DNA of 64,000 nt from Acanthochromis polyacanthus (Eukaryota; Chordata; Actinopteri; Pomacentridae), in assembly GCF_021347895.1 (NCBI RefSeq), contig NC_067119.1, positions 9,002,534 through 9,066,533 of the forward strand, written 5' to 3'. The notes beneath the pieces were generated by a model. That model was not told the DNA's origin, searched no databases, and was given only the letters and a program-made list of their open reading frames with translations. Position numbers and translations under genes: made by a program. This document shows, piece after piece, positions 25,201 to 35,815 of the stretch. Position 1 is the stretch's first letter, and each line of letters opens with the position of its first letter.

Positions 25201-28200
25201 TGGCAACAGCACTTCCTGACTGCAATAGCCTCCCCCAGCAGGACAACGCACCCCACCGCTCTGCAAAACTGCTCGAGGAACACGACCAAGAGCCCAAAGT
25301 GTTGACCTGACCTCAAAACTGGAGCAAACCAAGGAAACAACACCACAAAACCCATGTTAGACACCACAGGACACCACCAGAAGTTCAAATATCCATGCTC
25401 AGATGGATTAAAAATGTTGAACAAGACGTACACAACATTAGGAAAAAGCTTGTTTATACTGAGCAGTCAAGAAGCCCCCTAAGTGTGAGACCAATATGGC
25501 CACTGTCTCTCAAAAAGTATGCATTTAAAGCTCCTGATCTAATACGTAAAACATATACAAAGCAGCATCGGCACCCTAAAGCTCTAGTTGCAGCAGATTT
25601 GGCAAACTGCAAACCAGAATGAAGTGAACATACTGTACTGCAGGTGTACGAGCATAAGCTGCTAGGGCTAACAGGCTAACAATAGCATGCCACGAGCTGA
25701 AAATTATCCCAGGGTTTAACACTTTGTTATCTTTACCTTCTGTCTCTCTCCTTGCACAGACTGCCAGACATGCAGAGCCCTTCTGCTGAGGCGGCTCATG
25801 TTTTTAAAGTCATCAAGTTACAAACTGCTTTATGAGCAAGAAGTCGAGCATATTCCTTGTCTTAAAATGCACGAGCGCTGGTGAGCCTCGAGTGTCATCA
25901 AAGCTGGACCTAAATCCATGTTTCACCTCAAAGGAATAAAGGTAGGACTGTAATATATAGTGCAAAAGAAGATTAAAAAAGACACATAGCCACAATGGTA
26001 CAAATGAAGAAATATATGCAGTATGTCAATACAAAATGTCAATTTGAAAAAGTGATCAATCAGAAGTCTACAAGAGGACTTCTTGATCTGAAAGTGATCA
26101 GATTGGTGGGCTCACAAGGACTAAACGCATCCTGCAGCACATTTCTTCAGACATGTTTTATCACAACTGACTTACACTACCGTTCAAAAGTTTTGGGTCA
26201 CCTAGGCAATTTTCCATGAAAACTCACACTTTTTCTCATGTGCTAACATAACTGCACAAGGGTTTTCTAATCATCAACTATACCATTAGCTAACACAATG
26301 TAGCATTAGAACACAGGAGTGATGGTTGCTGGAAATGGGCCTCAAAATCAGCCATTTCCAGCTAGAATAGTCATGACCACATTAACAAGGTCTAGACCAG
26401 GGGTCGGCAACCCGCGGCTCCGGAGCCGCATGCGGCTCTTTCAGCCCTCTGTTGTGGCTCCCTGTAACTTTGGAAAATAAAGTGTTCTGCCTTTCAGGCG
26501 CGTTTCAATGCATTTTAATATAGAGAGTTTTATTGTGAAATTACCGCTCTTATTTTGACGTGTCACTTCACCGGATGTGCTGCTGGGGTTTTCCCCTGGC
26601 TGGGACATGAGAGCGCAAGGTTGATGCAGAGGAGATGGAGAAGCAACGCCTGTCGTTTCACATCGTTTTGTACTCAAGAATGGCAAGCCTGTATATTAAA
26701 GCTCCACTCCAAGAAAGACACGACTGTCTTTGAGTCAAAAGTACTCATGATAGGGTAATACACGTTACTCGCAAGAACACGGCAGCAGGTCAGAGAGTCA
26801 GAGGAGTGTCGTCTTGGAAAACAGGGCAGCGACTTACCGGAGAAAAGTTATTAGCTTCAGATAAATAGATAAATAGATTTTACAAATCAAATAGACATTC
26901 GCAAAATATTGATTTCCAGCTAACATTACGTAACATATGAGGTCCAGGAGCAAAAATGACATTAACCAGGTAAGATAAATATTAGTGGAAGGACACAATT
27001 TAAAAAATGAATCTAATTAGAGGCTTTGTAATTAATTAATCACGACTGATTAACAAGGGCATAGAAGTAAAAAAAAAAAAAAGCGATATATGCAGTGTTG
27101 TCTTCATTTTAAATGCCAAAAGGATTTTGCGGCTCCCGGTGTTTTCTTTTCTGTGGGAAACGGGTCGAAATGGCTCTTTGAGTGTTAAAGGTTGCCGACC
27201 CCTGGTCTAGACTGTATTTCTGATCAATTTAATGTTATCTTCATTGAAAAAACTACTTTTCTTTCAAAAATAAGGACATTTCTAAGTGACTCCAAACTTT
27301 TAAACAGTGGTGTACATCTAGAGAAAGAGCAAAGGGCTAAAGTTTCTTCCTTCTTTGCAGCAGCAGCAGCAGCCTTGTGATGCTAAGTTTAAGTGATCAT
27401 TTTCTATTGATGAAATGATCTGATTTCAGTCACTTCAAAAATGTCGTACAAAAAACCCCAAAAACATCCAATTGAACTTGAGCAGTTTTTATAATTCTAA
27501 GCCAGCAAATGTGCCAAATGTGCCAAAATGATGCAGTGCTCCTTTAAGCAGAACTAGATGAGCCCATATCGTGCTTTTCACCATTTGAGACATGAGCTGA
27601 ACTGACCTCTCCACAACTGTTAATCCAGATAAAGTGCAACACTTAATGAATGTACAGCAGACTGTAACTTCTACACCAGCTTAATCTGATCTGTTAAACC
27701 AGGGTCCCATACTTTGCTGCATTATAAATAGCTCAGTAACAAGCATAAGAAAGTTCATTGTTTGTTCAAGCAAAAGCACATTTAGTTAACGAGTAGTTTG
27801 TAAATTTAGTCCACTGCGCTGTAACATATTGGAGCAGCTGGTGACTGATTTATCAACCAAACTGATTTGTAGGTGAAAATGAACTGGGGAGAAGAAAGCA
27901 CATTCACAAAGGCATTCTGGCTGTACTGGAAAACAAATGTTGCTAGATCATGAGAAAGGCTCTTTGGCGGACGATTACTCATGACACTTAGCAAATCGTC
28001 TTTGACAGAAAGCTACATTTTTCTATTATTTCTGACCATTTAATCACAAAAAATCTATTATGCTTGAGTAAATTAATTTCAGTTCTCAATTCTTCTAATT
28101 TTGGCGCTGGCTAGAAGCTTTCTGGGAAGCTACTAAAATTCTTTGATGCAGGAAAATCCAGGTTATTTATTAAAAGCATGGCCATGAAATATTAACATCA

Positions 28201-28379
28201 TGGAGTTGTTCTAGAATTTGTCATTTTATTGTGAATTTAACATTAATTCAGTTGTACATGTGACATGTTATGCACAGGAGGACTAAAGGGAAGCCATTAC
28301 AACACTGGCCAAATTTCTCAACAAATAAACCATTTTTCAAGCAAATTCATATTGAAATATATTGATTTAGTAGTGCGTT

Positions 28380-28456
<77 letters not shown>

Positions 28457-31400
28457 TGACTCTTTAACCTACATTTCCCATAATGCAGCTCAACTGCACC
28501 GGTTGTTAGACGCTAATGGCATTATCATTTTCAAACTTTGTTTCTTCAGTTACACTACTGCTTTGTACAGGCTGTGTAATAATCCTTGGGGCATGTAGAC
28601 TAAATGTGTGAAGGGTCGATGGAGTGGCCCATTATGTCACGGGATAAAGTGGGGATACAATGGGTATCTTTTTTAACTAAAAAAGTTTCAAATGACCCAA
28701 TGAAAATAATGTAATAATCTCAAAGTGACAAAAACTAGCTCATGAATTTACTGTTGCCTTGCATCTCCCCATTTTGCCACTAGTTTAATGGTTTGGTTAA
28801 TTTCCACCACCTTTGGCCAATGCAAATTTTAAAAAAAAAATCTGTAAACAACCTACTCAGCATCAAACAGCAGATAAACACAGTTAGCAGTCGGTAAACA
28901 CAGTGTAGTTCTTAGCTACTAAAAAGCCATAGACTTTCCTTAAAAGCTGGTGGAGACCAACGAAGGAGCTAAAAATAGAGCAAATGTTAGACATATGTGC
29001 CTTATGGGTCAAATAAGCAACTTTTTCTCGCTTTTTGGGCCACAAATGGGCCTTACCAACAGACAATGTGACTATCATCCTAACGCTACACAGTAACTCG
29101 ACAGGTGTGCCGAGGTGTCAAAGTAAGGTAGGGTTTGTTCTTCATGTGTGCTTTTGAGGACAGTTTGTCCAAACGTCCGTGCCTTTTTCTCCATTTGTAC
29201 AAAATCAAGACAGCACGCAGTCTGAGCCAAGAGGAGGCTATAATGGTGGGCTTTTCATGCACCCTTTGAGTGTAGCCATTTGGAACAGGTATAAATACTC
29301 GTGCCTTTAGACGTGGTCAGACAACACTTTGTATGACCCAGTTTGCTTCAAGTATAATGAACTCTTTATCCTTCTAAGCTACAGTGCTTGAACTGTTCTT
29401 CAGAGACTTTGATCGTCTGACTTGGAGTAGAAAAACACCACAGTTCCACCTTTGAAGGAAAAAAAAAAGAAGAAGCTGATGCTACATTTCATATTCAACT
29501 AAGCATTGTACGGCCACTGTCCATCTCTTCTACTTGAATACGAATGAACAACACTTGTTTTGACCTGCCCCAATTTCTATTGTACGAAACACATAATTGG
29601 ATCACATGACATACTCCATCATATGTCTGCACCTCCGTGAAACCCTACAAAAAACAGGTCATTCATCAAGTGTGTTGATCATTCCAGTGTATCCAAGGGT
29701 TACCACCGACAACGCAGTCATATTAATGGAAACCAGTGCAACCCTTCATCCAGGTAGTGGCAGAGGTGACTATTCTTGGAAAATCTTTTGGCTAAAGTAA
29801 GGTCAGTGCCCAACAACACATCTCACAGGCTGTTTCTGTTGCACAATCTGGGTCTTTTAGATTAAAAAGAGGCATGGAAAGTAGAGATACCATAGAGGAA
29901 TCTCCCATACACTCAGTAAAGATCAGGGGCCTCATTTATAAAGCTTGCGTACGCACAAAACAGGGCTAGAAAGTGGCGTACGCCACTTTCTACGCAAAGG
30001 TTGTGATTTATAAAAACAAACTTGGCGTGAGGATGTGCGCACCGGTTCGCCAACTTTGATTCTTGATGCTTGCTTATGCACAAAACAGGGCGTAAATCAC
30101 AAACTTTGCGTAGAAAGTGGCGTACGCTGTGTTCGTTGTGATTTCTAAAACAAACTTGGCGTGAGAATGTGCGCACCGGTGCGCCAACTTTGATGCTTGC
30201 TTAAGCACATTTTGGAGACAGAGGGAACGGCAGTGCCGGAGGGTGAAGTGGCGAATTGAAACCAGACTGATCTCAAACCTTTATTGTTATCACATATTAG
30301 ACTTGTAGAGCTGGATAATCATAAACCCTCATTGTTGTAGATGTTCCTATAGTGCGCCATTCGGCCGACGACTGTACTTGCAGAACTATGTTCATATATC
30401 AGCAGGGGCGGATTGAACGTTATTTCATTCGGTCGTTTGACCGAAGGCCAGGCCAAATCTGGGGCCTGTGCGGTGATCTTTATTAAATAATTTTGTTTAT
30501 TGATCACCCGGCGCCCGTATGGGAAAGCAGAAGACCCATTTGTAGGGGTGGTCTCCGACGCAGTGGCCCGGGTTTGACTCCTGCCCGCGGCACTTTTATG
30601 CATGTCTTCTCCCCATTTCCTGTCACTCTTCACTGCAACTATCACAGTAAAAAGGTAAAAAAAAGTAAAGAATTTTGTTTATTTATCCATATGTGGCCGA
30701 ATGGGATGAGCGTCCAACCATTAATCAGCCCTGTACAGGCACGCAGGCATACATGCTTCACACCACAACCCCCGAGTGAAGATGAATTTGTCTATGTGAA
30801 CCGAAAAAAATGTACATTCAATCAGTTTACAAATTATTTGTACATCGGACATGATCATAACAAATTTAGTGGCAGGGTGGCCTGGGTCAACACATGATTC
30901 ATTCATCCTGACGCACAGCAGTGAAAAGACTACCGGCCGGCGCTGCGTGAAATGCCGTGGATCAGCAGCTTATTTATATACAGATGCATTCATGAGTTAC
31001 TTTGCATTGACCATTCATGGTAAAATGTGGGTGTGTTGTGGGCAGAATGTGAGGTGGATCCACCTGTGCAATCTTCCAGCTGGTGTCTGATTTATCAAGA
31101 AATTGCATGCAGCTGTGCTTACGCAAAGTTTTATAAATCAGGGGTGAAGGGCATACGCCCTTTTCGTATCATAGGCGTACGCAAACTTTAGTATGAATCC
31201 TACGCAATGTTTTATAAATGAGGCCCCAGGACATTTTAACGAGGAAGGCTTTGTGTTTCGCTGACGTCACTGTGAATCTGATCAAAACCCCTGGTGGACA
31301 ACTAATTTGTTGTTGAGGCAATGAAAGGACTGACATCCTGAAAGCCTCCTCAACTCACAGGATCTGAGGAAGATTAGACAGTTCTCAGGAGTAACTCCTT

Positions 31401-34400
31401 TGTCGCACTTGTGTCTCATTCTCTCTTTTTTTGTTTGTTTCTGCTCAGCATTTGTTTCACAGATTATTTTATTCAATTTCTGCTGAGAAAATCCTCAAAA
31501 GATTAAGTAATACAAATGACAAACTGAAATGTACTTCCATCCAGAGCAAGTTTTTATTTTTCCCAGCAACAGCAGCCTAAGACATATCTGTATTTGTACC
31601 TGGAATATTGATAAAAACATGTTTTTGCAAGGGGATTGCAGCCTAAATTTAACAACGGTAGAATTGCAACCCACAACAATACATGACTACCAAAATGTAT
31701 CACTCTGGCCTGAATTCATCTTTCTATCATTCTGTCTGGTGGGCATACACTTAGAGTTTAAACATGGAAGATGACTGTGGACATCCACTGGCATATAAAA
31801 CTATTTGTATATTTTCTTTCTTTCTTCATTTCAAGCAAGTTTTTTTTTTTTTTGCAAAGACTACAGATTTTATCGAAAACACAGAGATACAGCTTGTAAA
31901 TGCAGCCAAACAACTGAACTCTTGCTGCATCACTTACTGAATGTCTGCAGGTAATTCAGGTCACCAAAATAGATTTCTACGTACTTATAAAGACAAAGAA
32001 GGAACAAGCATGAGCAACTATATGTTCAGACATAAGTTGGGACATTCAACATGGTGCGAATTTCCTAACTGGACACAAAGGGGACACGAGAGATATGAAA
32101 TTTGGCACAATTTAAAATCGTAACAATCAATCAAACCACTATGTGTAATAATAAAAGGACTACAAACTCATTCACCATGTTTCCAGCTGTAGAAAGCAAC
32201 TCTTCTATGCAAAACACAAGAGAGAGACAAGAAAACAACAGCCTGGTGAATGCAAAGTAGCTAAAGAGATAGATACATTTCTCAGAAACTGGTGGAGACC
32301 AAAACAGAGCCAAAAGAAAATGACTATTGGGCTTATATTCATGAAAAGACCAGGAACATTATTATATTTCAGATAACTTCTAACGTCCTGCTGATTCTGT
32401 GTGTAGTTTCTTTTAAAACTTCAGCTGTAACATCTGTGTTAAGATATACATAAGATGCTTTTATGTGATAATATTTAAGTCTTTAAGTGGCTAAAAATAG
32501 TAACCGTGTTAATTTGGATATGTTTTGCCACAAATTCCATTAGTATACCTAGCATAAATGTTCACTCCAGCTTTCGTCTTTTAGTGATATCCTGAATGTA
32601 GTTTGGTCATATTTAGCAAAATGTCCCTGTAACTCAATGAAACTGCATCCTAAAACAATCATAGCATTGTTAACCAAAACAGATGCGAGTAATATTTCCC
32701 AATGTGCATTTTGACAATAGAGTTTCTGATGTTGCTTGCTCTGTAGAAACAATGAAAGAGTATTACATGTAGAGTTAAATTAAAAATGTTAACGAAATGT
32801 TAGACAAAATGAAGCCAGATGTTTCACTATTATAACAAATATAACAAAGGCCGCAGCACCCCCAAACCACTATAGTCCAAGCATTCAGGTGTAAACACAT
32901 GAATAACTCATGAATGCTTTGGAAAATGTATTGCCTACAACTTGCAACTGTCTCCTTCTCTTTTGTTAGCCATATTGCGAGCTTGTATCACCGACCTGTG
33001 CAGTCAGCAGAAAAAAGTTTCACATTACCATCTCATGCCGTCTGGTAGAATAAGTCATACAAACAGTGCTGCCTCTTTAAAAGCCTCAGTAGGACCAACA
33101 GTTAAAAAAAAAAAAAAAAAATCCTGAAAGATCCATTTAACCACACAGGTTGAAAAAGCCAAGAATGGAAATGTACAACAAGTTCCTCTCTGGTCATTGA
33201 TTAAACACCTAAAAACTCATCTTTTTGTGTCAAAGTTACATATTTAGAAGGGTTTTTTATCCATTAAAATATTACAAAGATTTAACTCTACATGATTGTT
33301 TCCAGTAGAATCTGCAGATCTTTGAAGTACATGCAGCTTTCTTCATCCACTTGCTGCAACTAAAGCACACCAGCTCACCTACAACTCTGCTCAAACACTA
33401 TAAAAATTACTTTATGCTTCACAATAGCAAGTTATATTGGAGTATTGCAGCCATAGATGTCAAAATGAACAGCAGTTTGTGGCGTATCAAAACCATGACT
33501 GTCTGAATCTTTGTTTTAGAGTCAATAATATGCAGTTTTAAGGTGGAAATTTTCAGCCATAGCATTGACGATGGCTTATTTTACTCATGCCATGCTTTGT
33601 AGCATATGAAAACACCATATGGTCATGGAATCCGAGTGAAACTTTCACTACTAGAGGGGATCTTTAAATGAGAATATACTGATGTATCTTCTAATGTGCA
33701 CATGTATTGCAAAGGACGACTGAAATCAACTATGAGCGTAGCAGGACAGAACAAAAACATGGTCCAAAACTCACAATGAGACCACAGAAAAGTTACAATA
33801 CTGTCCTTTTACTTTAACTTAATAATGCTAGTACAGTCCCTTAGCCATGCAACACAAATACGTGATATTTGGTGCAGACATACACTATGGTTCATAAACT
33901 TGGGGTCACCCCAATAATTTCATGTTCTCCATGAAAACTCACACTTTCATTCATGAGCTAACATAAGTGCACAAGGGTTTTCTAATCATCAGTTAGCCTT
34001 TCAACACCATTAGCTAACACAATGTAGCATTAGAACACAGGAGTGATGGTTGCTGGAAATGTTCCTCTGTACCCCTACGGAGATATTCCATTAAAAATCA
34101 GACATTTAAAGCGAGAATAGTCTCTTACCACATTAGTAATGTCTTAATGTTATCTTCACTGAAACAAATACTGCTTTCTTTCTAAAATAAGGACATTTCG
34201 AAGTGACCTCCAACTATTAAATGGTAGCGTCCATGCAAATGATCATAAATCCCTAAAGATTGCCAATATGTATTATCCAAACAGGACTGACTGTAGTATG
34301 TCAGCATATCTGTACTTTAAATCAGCCAAAACTAGTTGAATTGCAACACCGTCCATCTCTACTTTCCATTTGCACAACTAGGCCAAATCAGACTCAATCC

Positions 34401-35343
34401 TATTTTACCACAAAGGTCTATTAGGCACAAACCACAAAAAGAATACCTCTGTAACGCTTACACCAACTAATCCAGCACCCACAATGCTTTGCAAGGCATC
34501 CAGGGAACATGGTGAGCGTTTGTCTTCACACTGTAGCCTGCTCATTTGCTGGCAGCACATTTGTATTTAATATTAGTCCTCTCTCCTCTTGGATTGCATC
34601 CCTGTCTGTTGTCCAGCACTTGCAAACTTCCCTTCACAGCTCAGACATGAAATATGTTTACAGCAGAGGCCGCAGGGCTGTTGGGATTTAGCATGTGGCA
34701 CTCAGTAGTGACTTTATGGCAGTTTATTTTTATGTAATATCTCAATTATATCCCCATTGGGACACGCACACAGACCCTCAGTGGTGAGTTTATGGACACC
34801 TTATCTCACTTAATGGTGTTTGTTTTAATCTCCTGAGGCATCACCATAACGGGCCCTGTGCTGTGTCCGCCGTGCGCAATGGTGAGGTTTCCTGTGACCT
34901 TATCGCACTTTATGGCATGGATTTTTTTTTAAATGTCCTGTGTGTGGTGGTGGAGAGGGTGGAGTGGACAGCATGACATCTCAAACACAACACCGGAATA
35001 TTATGGCCATTACGTAACGCAACTTACGGAATACTCCACGGGCCAATTAACGGATTTTTTTCTTCTTCTTTTTTTTTTTTTTGCAACAATTTCAGTAATC
35101 TGCCCGGCCTTGCGTAACGCCAGGGCCCTGGATGCGCTTTGCGGGAACAGATGCGCACAGGCTGGCATATCTGGTAAATGGATTGTAAACACGGGGCTGC
35201 CTATAGGCCTCGGCTGCCTCAGATATTATTCTGATGGAGAAGAGCCACCTTCTCTCCCCGCCACCTGCAGAATGCGCAAGTCTATAACAGCCCACTGCAG
35301 CCCCGTGGCCTCTTGATTTATTGCACTGCACACACATACACAC

Positions 35344-35410
<67 letters not shown>

Positions 35411-35815
35411 GCAGATAGCAGCGGGGATTTTTTTTTGCCATAAATCTATTGCATATTCGTGCAATGGCAGCAGGGAAAATTAAGCAGTTCTGTCGCTGCG
35501 GTGGTGGTGTTGGTGGTGGAGGAGGAAAAAGGCGCATGAAAAATACGCACAGTGGCCTGGCAATAAATAACAGACGGCGATTGATCCGTATTGATTCGGA
35601 TGAAGACGCACAGCAGAAATTCCGCTCAAAGGGTTGCTTACCTCCAGCGTTCGCATCTCTTTTTGTGTCAAGTCGTTGGATGTGGCACATTTGGTCCGTA
35701 AACCCTCCAAACTAGAAATGCTTATGTCTATCATGTTTTGCACCAACTCGCACTGCTGCAAGGCTTTCTGCAAACTAAGATGCTGCTCCTCGCTTTTTGT
35801 CATCTCCTCGTTCAT
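13082..35815 (-). CDS. ksr2: Kinase suppressor of Ras 2, N-terminal exons 1-3 (partial)
   Basis: KSR2 is a cytosolic/membrane scaffold that binds Raf, MEK and ERK in the Ras pathway. Three exons are read on the minus strand: exon 1 35815-35642 (ATG, 58 codons), exon 2 16608-16468 (47 codons) and exon 3 13232-13082 (50 codons plus 1 nt). All junctions have AG acceptors and GT donors (GTAAGC, GTAAAG, GTGAGG) and phases close. The 155 residues match the vertebrate KSR2 CA1 (coiled-coil/SAM-like) region: [15 protein letters not shown], then [13 protein letters not shown], then [14 protein letters not shown]. The ATG gives a start [11 protein letters not shown], close to the human N terminus. The C1 and kinase-like domains lie beyond position 1. 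Introns 1 and 2 are 19.0 and 3.2 kb. KSR1 is the alternative, but the wording and the neighbours RFC5 and WSB2 fit KSR2. Confidence 0.95.
13290..13410 (+). repeat. Unclassified dispersed repeat, copy 2
   Basis: Shares the CACTGCAATAT..AGTCCTGCACATCTATGGAA core and flanking sequence with the copies at 925-1030 and 15265-15355. It begins within about 60 bases of the KSR2 exon 3 acceptor. Confidence 0.5.
13778..13860 (-). repeat. SINE 3'-tail fragment
   Basis: Read on the minus strand this is a TTTCCTGTCT...AATAAAGCCGAAAAAGGCC tail, the same type of 3' end as at 49286-49440. This tail is typical of common tRNA-derived fish SINEs. Only the 3' part is present. Confidence 0.5.
14491..14572 (+). 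repeat. Dispersed fish repeat (GGCAAGGCAAATT...TGCTTTACA)
   Basis: The segment from GGCAAGGCAAATTCATTTAT through AAAGTGCTTTACA is a very common interspersed sequence in teleost genomes. From memory it belongs to a SINE or LINE-tail family whose exact name I cannot give with confidence. It sits in KSR2 intron 2 and has no coding potential. Confidence 0.55.
15265..15355 (-). repeat. Unclassified dispersed repeat, copy 3
   Basis: On the minus strand it reads TTTTGCTCCTGCCACATTTT ... AAGTCCTGCACCTCTATGGAA, matching the copies at 925-1030 and 13290-13410. Its orientation is opposite to theirs. Confidence 0.5.
16468..16608 (-). CDS. ksr2: KSR2 exon 2
   Basis: 141-nt exon, exactly 47 codons, phase 0 at both ends. 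The acceptor is CTCTCCCTCCCAG and the donor CAG|GTAAAG. It encodes [19 protein letters not shown] to [11 protein letters not shown], the conserved linker between the coiled coil and the SAM-like fold of the KSR CA1 region. Confidence 0.95.
18229..18675 (+). repeat. 450-bp polypurine (GAA/GGA-rich) tract
   Basis: For about 440 bases the plus strand is almost entirely A and G, as mixed GAA, GGA and GAGAAG units, with only scattered pyrimidines. All six reading frames give spurious low-complexity 'proteins' (Arg/Lys/Glu on plus, Phe/Leu/Ser on minus) that should not be called genes. In KSR2 intron 1 the RNA would read as a long polypyrimidine stretch. Such strand asymmetry can support triplex (H-DNA) structure. 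Confidence 0.9.
19225..19560. repeat. AT-rich tract of degenerate TTTATTTAAATAAATATTT units
   Basis: Several imperfect copies of a TTATTTAAATAAATATT-like unit, separated by 'attttattctctta..tattac' spacers, recur every 60-120 bases. This is a decayed tandem repeat in KSR2 intron 1. Confidence 0.7.
20968..21030 (+). repeat. LINE/SINE tail-like fragment
   Basis: The piece 'gactttatcaatcctaaagg' followed by AAATTCTTGCACTAGATAC is a familiar short interspersed fragment in fish, probably the end of a retroelement. The family is not assigned. Confidence 0.35.
21473..22412 (+). mobile_element. Kolobok-like TTAA element with long inverted arms and a THAP fragment
   Basis: A 940-bp element starts AGGGGAACTTCAG and ends with its reverse complement, flanked on both sides by TTAA (21469-21472 and 22413-22416). 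The inverted repeats are very long: about 294 bp on the left (to 21766) and 263 bp on the right (from 22150). They are nearly identical except for an expanded poly-C run on the left (about 21640-21669). The central 383 bp holds a CpG-bearing segment and an ATG starting a THAP zinc-finger fragment. TTAA target duplications plus a THAP-coding segment are hallmarks of the Kolobok superfamily; piggyBac also uses TTAA but lacks THAP. It is non-autonomous: no DDE domain is present. It sits in KSR2 intron 1. Confidence 0.75.
21982..22149 (+). pseudogene. Truncated THAP zinc-finger domain of a transposase
   Basis: An ATG opens [13 protein letters not shown]..., with first zinc-ligand cysteines at residues 5 and 10, then SFHRLP and the invariant-type Trp of KLWL. 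This is the THAP order (C-x2-4-C, then a distant C-x2-H). The coding similarity stops at residue 56, exactly where the right inverted arm begins, just before the expected C-x2-H pair. The finger is therefore broken. Downstream residues are simply the arm read in frame to a stop. It is a fossil of a transposase first exon, not a host THAP gene. Confidence 0.7.
23181..23451. mobile_element. Tc1/mariner-type MITE (271 bp) with TA duplication
   Basis: Left end CACTCAACAAAGATATAAAT and right end ATATTTTTGTTGAGTG form inverted repeats of about 32 bp, including a GCAACACTTTTG core. TA dinucleotides flank both ends (23179-23180 and 23452-23453). There is no coding capacity. The ends match a widespread fish MITE family known to me by its CACTCAACAAAAATATAAAC terminus. 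Confidence 0.8.
24178..24555 (-). mobile_element. Internally deleted Tc1-like element
   Basis: Inverted ends read AGCCACAAACATTAAAATCA and GGTGATTTTAATATTGTGGC. The interior is the antisense of a Tc1-family transposase DDE region: GTGTTCCTCAAGCTGTTCC and GTCCTGCTTGGTC correspond to the usual Tc1 coding stretch around the second Asp. Large parts are missing, so no protein can be made. Confidence 0.7.
25045..25400 (+). pseudogene. Tc1-like transposase C-terminal remnant
   Basis: In sense orientation the segment reads [20 protein letters not shown] followed by KVLT, the Tc1-family block around the second catalytic Asp (QQDNAP). The consensus Trp-Phe that usually precedes EEHD is missing, and upstream frames are broken. 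Together with the antisense remnant at 24178-24555 it shows two decayed Tc1 copies in opposite orientation. Confidence 0.7.
26173..27314. mobile_element. Tc1-type MITE, copy 1, split by a hAT insertion
   Basis: The left end is TACACTACCGTTCAAAAGTT, the right end AAACTTTTAAACAGTGGTGT, flanked by TA. Interior landmarks (ACTCACACTTTTTC, TAGCATTAGAACACAGGAGT) recur in the copies at 33881, 47800 and 51692. The hAT element at 26398-27204 interrupts it. Without that, the MITE is about 330 bp. Confidence 0.75.
26398..27204. mobile_element. Non-autonomous hAT element (807 bp)
   Basis: Terminal inverted repeats CAGGGGTCGGCAACC / GGTTGCCGACCCCTG are hAT-type. A perfect 8-bp target duplication GTCTAGAC flanks it at 26390-26397 and 27205-27212. 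The interior carries GCGGCTCCGGAGCC near the left and GCGGCTCCCGG near the right. No open frame resembles a hAT transposase. The target is inside an older MITE. Confidence 0.88.
28383..28456. repeat. Compound (AT)n(AC)n microsatellite
   Basis: About 40 bases of pure AT repeat followed, after GTATATAT, by an uninterrupted AC run. Located in KSR2 intron 1. Confidence 0.95.
30510..30668 (+). mobile_element. tRNA-derived SINE nested in the Harbinger element
   Basis: A B-box-like GGTTTGACTCC (30571-30581) lies in the usual GGCCCGGGTTTGACTCC context. It is followed by CTTCTCCCCATTTCCTGTCA and an A-rich tail. The order is that of common fish tRNA-derived SINEs. It interrupts the Harbinger interior, so it inserted later. 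Confidence 0.65.
30770..30945 (+). pseudogene. Harbinger (HARBI1-like) transposase fragment
   Basis: [11 protein letters not shown] is followed, after a frameshift, by [20 protein letters not shown]. These are the DDE_4-type core blocks of Harbinger nucleases (Asp of the 'CDADM' block and the GSTHDS block). The two blocks are in different frames and the ends are missing, so it is inactive. Confidence 0.75.
33881..34231. mobile_element. Tc1-type MITE, copy 2
   Basis: Starts TACACTATGGTTCATAAACT and ends AACTATTAAATGGTAGCGT, with the same interior landmarks as copy 1 (ACTCACACTTTCATTC, TAGCATTAGAACACAGGAGT). Its ends are more diverged than copy 1. Confidence 0.7.
35329..35408. repeat. (CA)n microsatellite in KSR2 intron 1
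   Basis: An almost pure CA run of about 80 bases lies roughly 230 bases downstream of the KSR2 exon 1 donor. Open frames of alternating Cys-Val across it are artefacts. Confidence 0.95.
35642..35815 (-). CDS. ksr2: KSR2 exon 1 (start codon)
   Basis: 174 nt, 58 codons, from ATG at 35815-35813 to the donor GAG|GTAAGC. It encodes [20 protein letters not shown] and then the [11 protein letters not shown] block, which is diagnostic for KSR proteins. The segment forms the N-terminal coiled coil used for membrane and B-Raf contacts. No in-frame upstream ATG is better supported. Confidence 0.95.

Larger units (their letters stand above)
29927..31226 (+). mobile_element. Degenerate PIF/Harbinger element (1.3 kb)
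   Basis: Terminal inverted repeats GGGCCTCATTTATAAA / TTTATAAATGAGGCCC are flanked by CAG on both sides (29924-29926 and 31227-31229), a 3-bp duplication as expected for Harbinger. The interior has a Harbinger transposase remnant with frame breaks, a subterminal direct duplication of about 125 bp (30005-30200) and a 26-bp perfect palindrome at 29967-29992. A SINE is nested inside. Confidence 0.8.

Noticed and set aside
28383..28456. Open frame of Ile-Tyr and Thr-His repeats
   Set aside because: Reading of an (AT)n(AC)n microsatellite.
30560..30590. tRNA gene suggested by a B-box match
   Set aside because: The A-box is weak and the downstream sequence is SINE-like.
35092..35690. Minus-strand frames with long Cys-Val runs
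   Set aside because: They read through the (CA)n microsatellite and overlap KSR2 exon 1 in the wrong frame.
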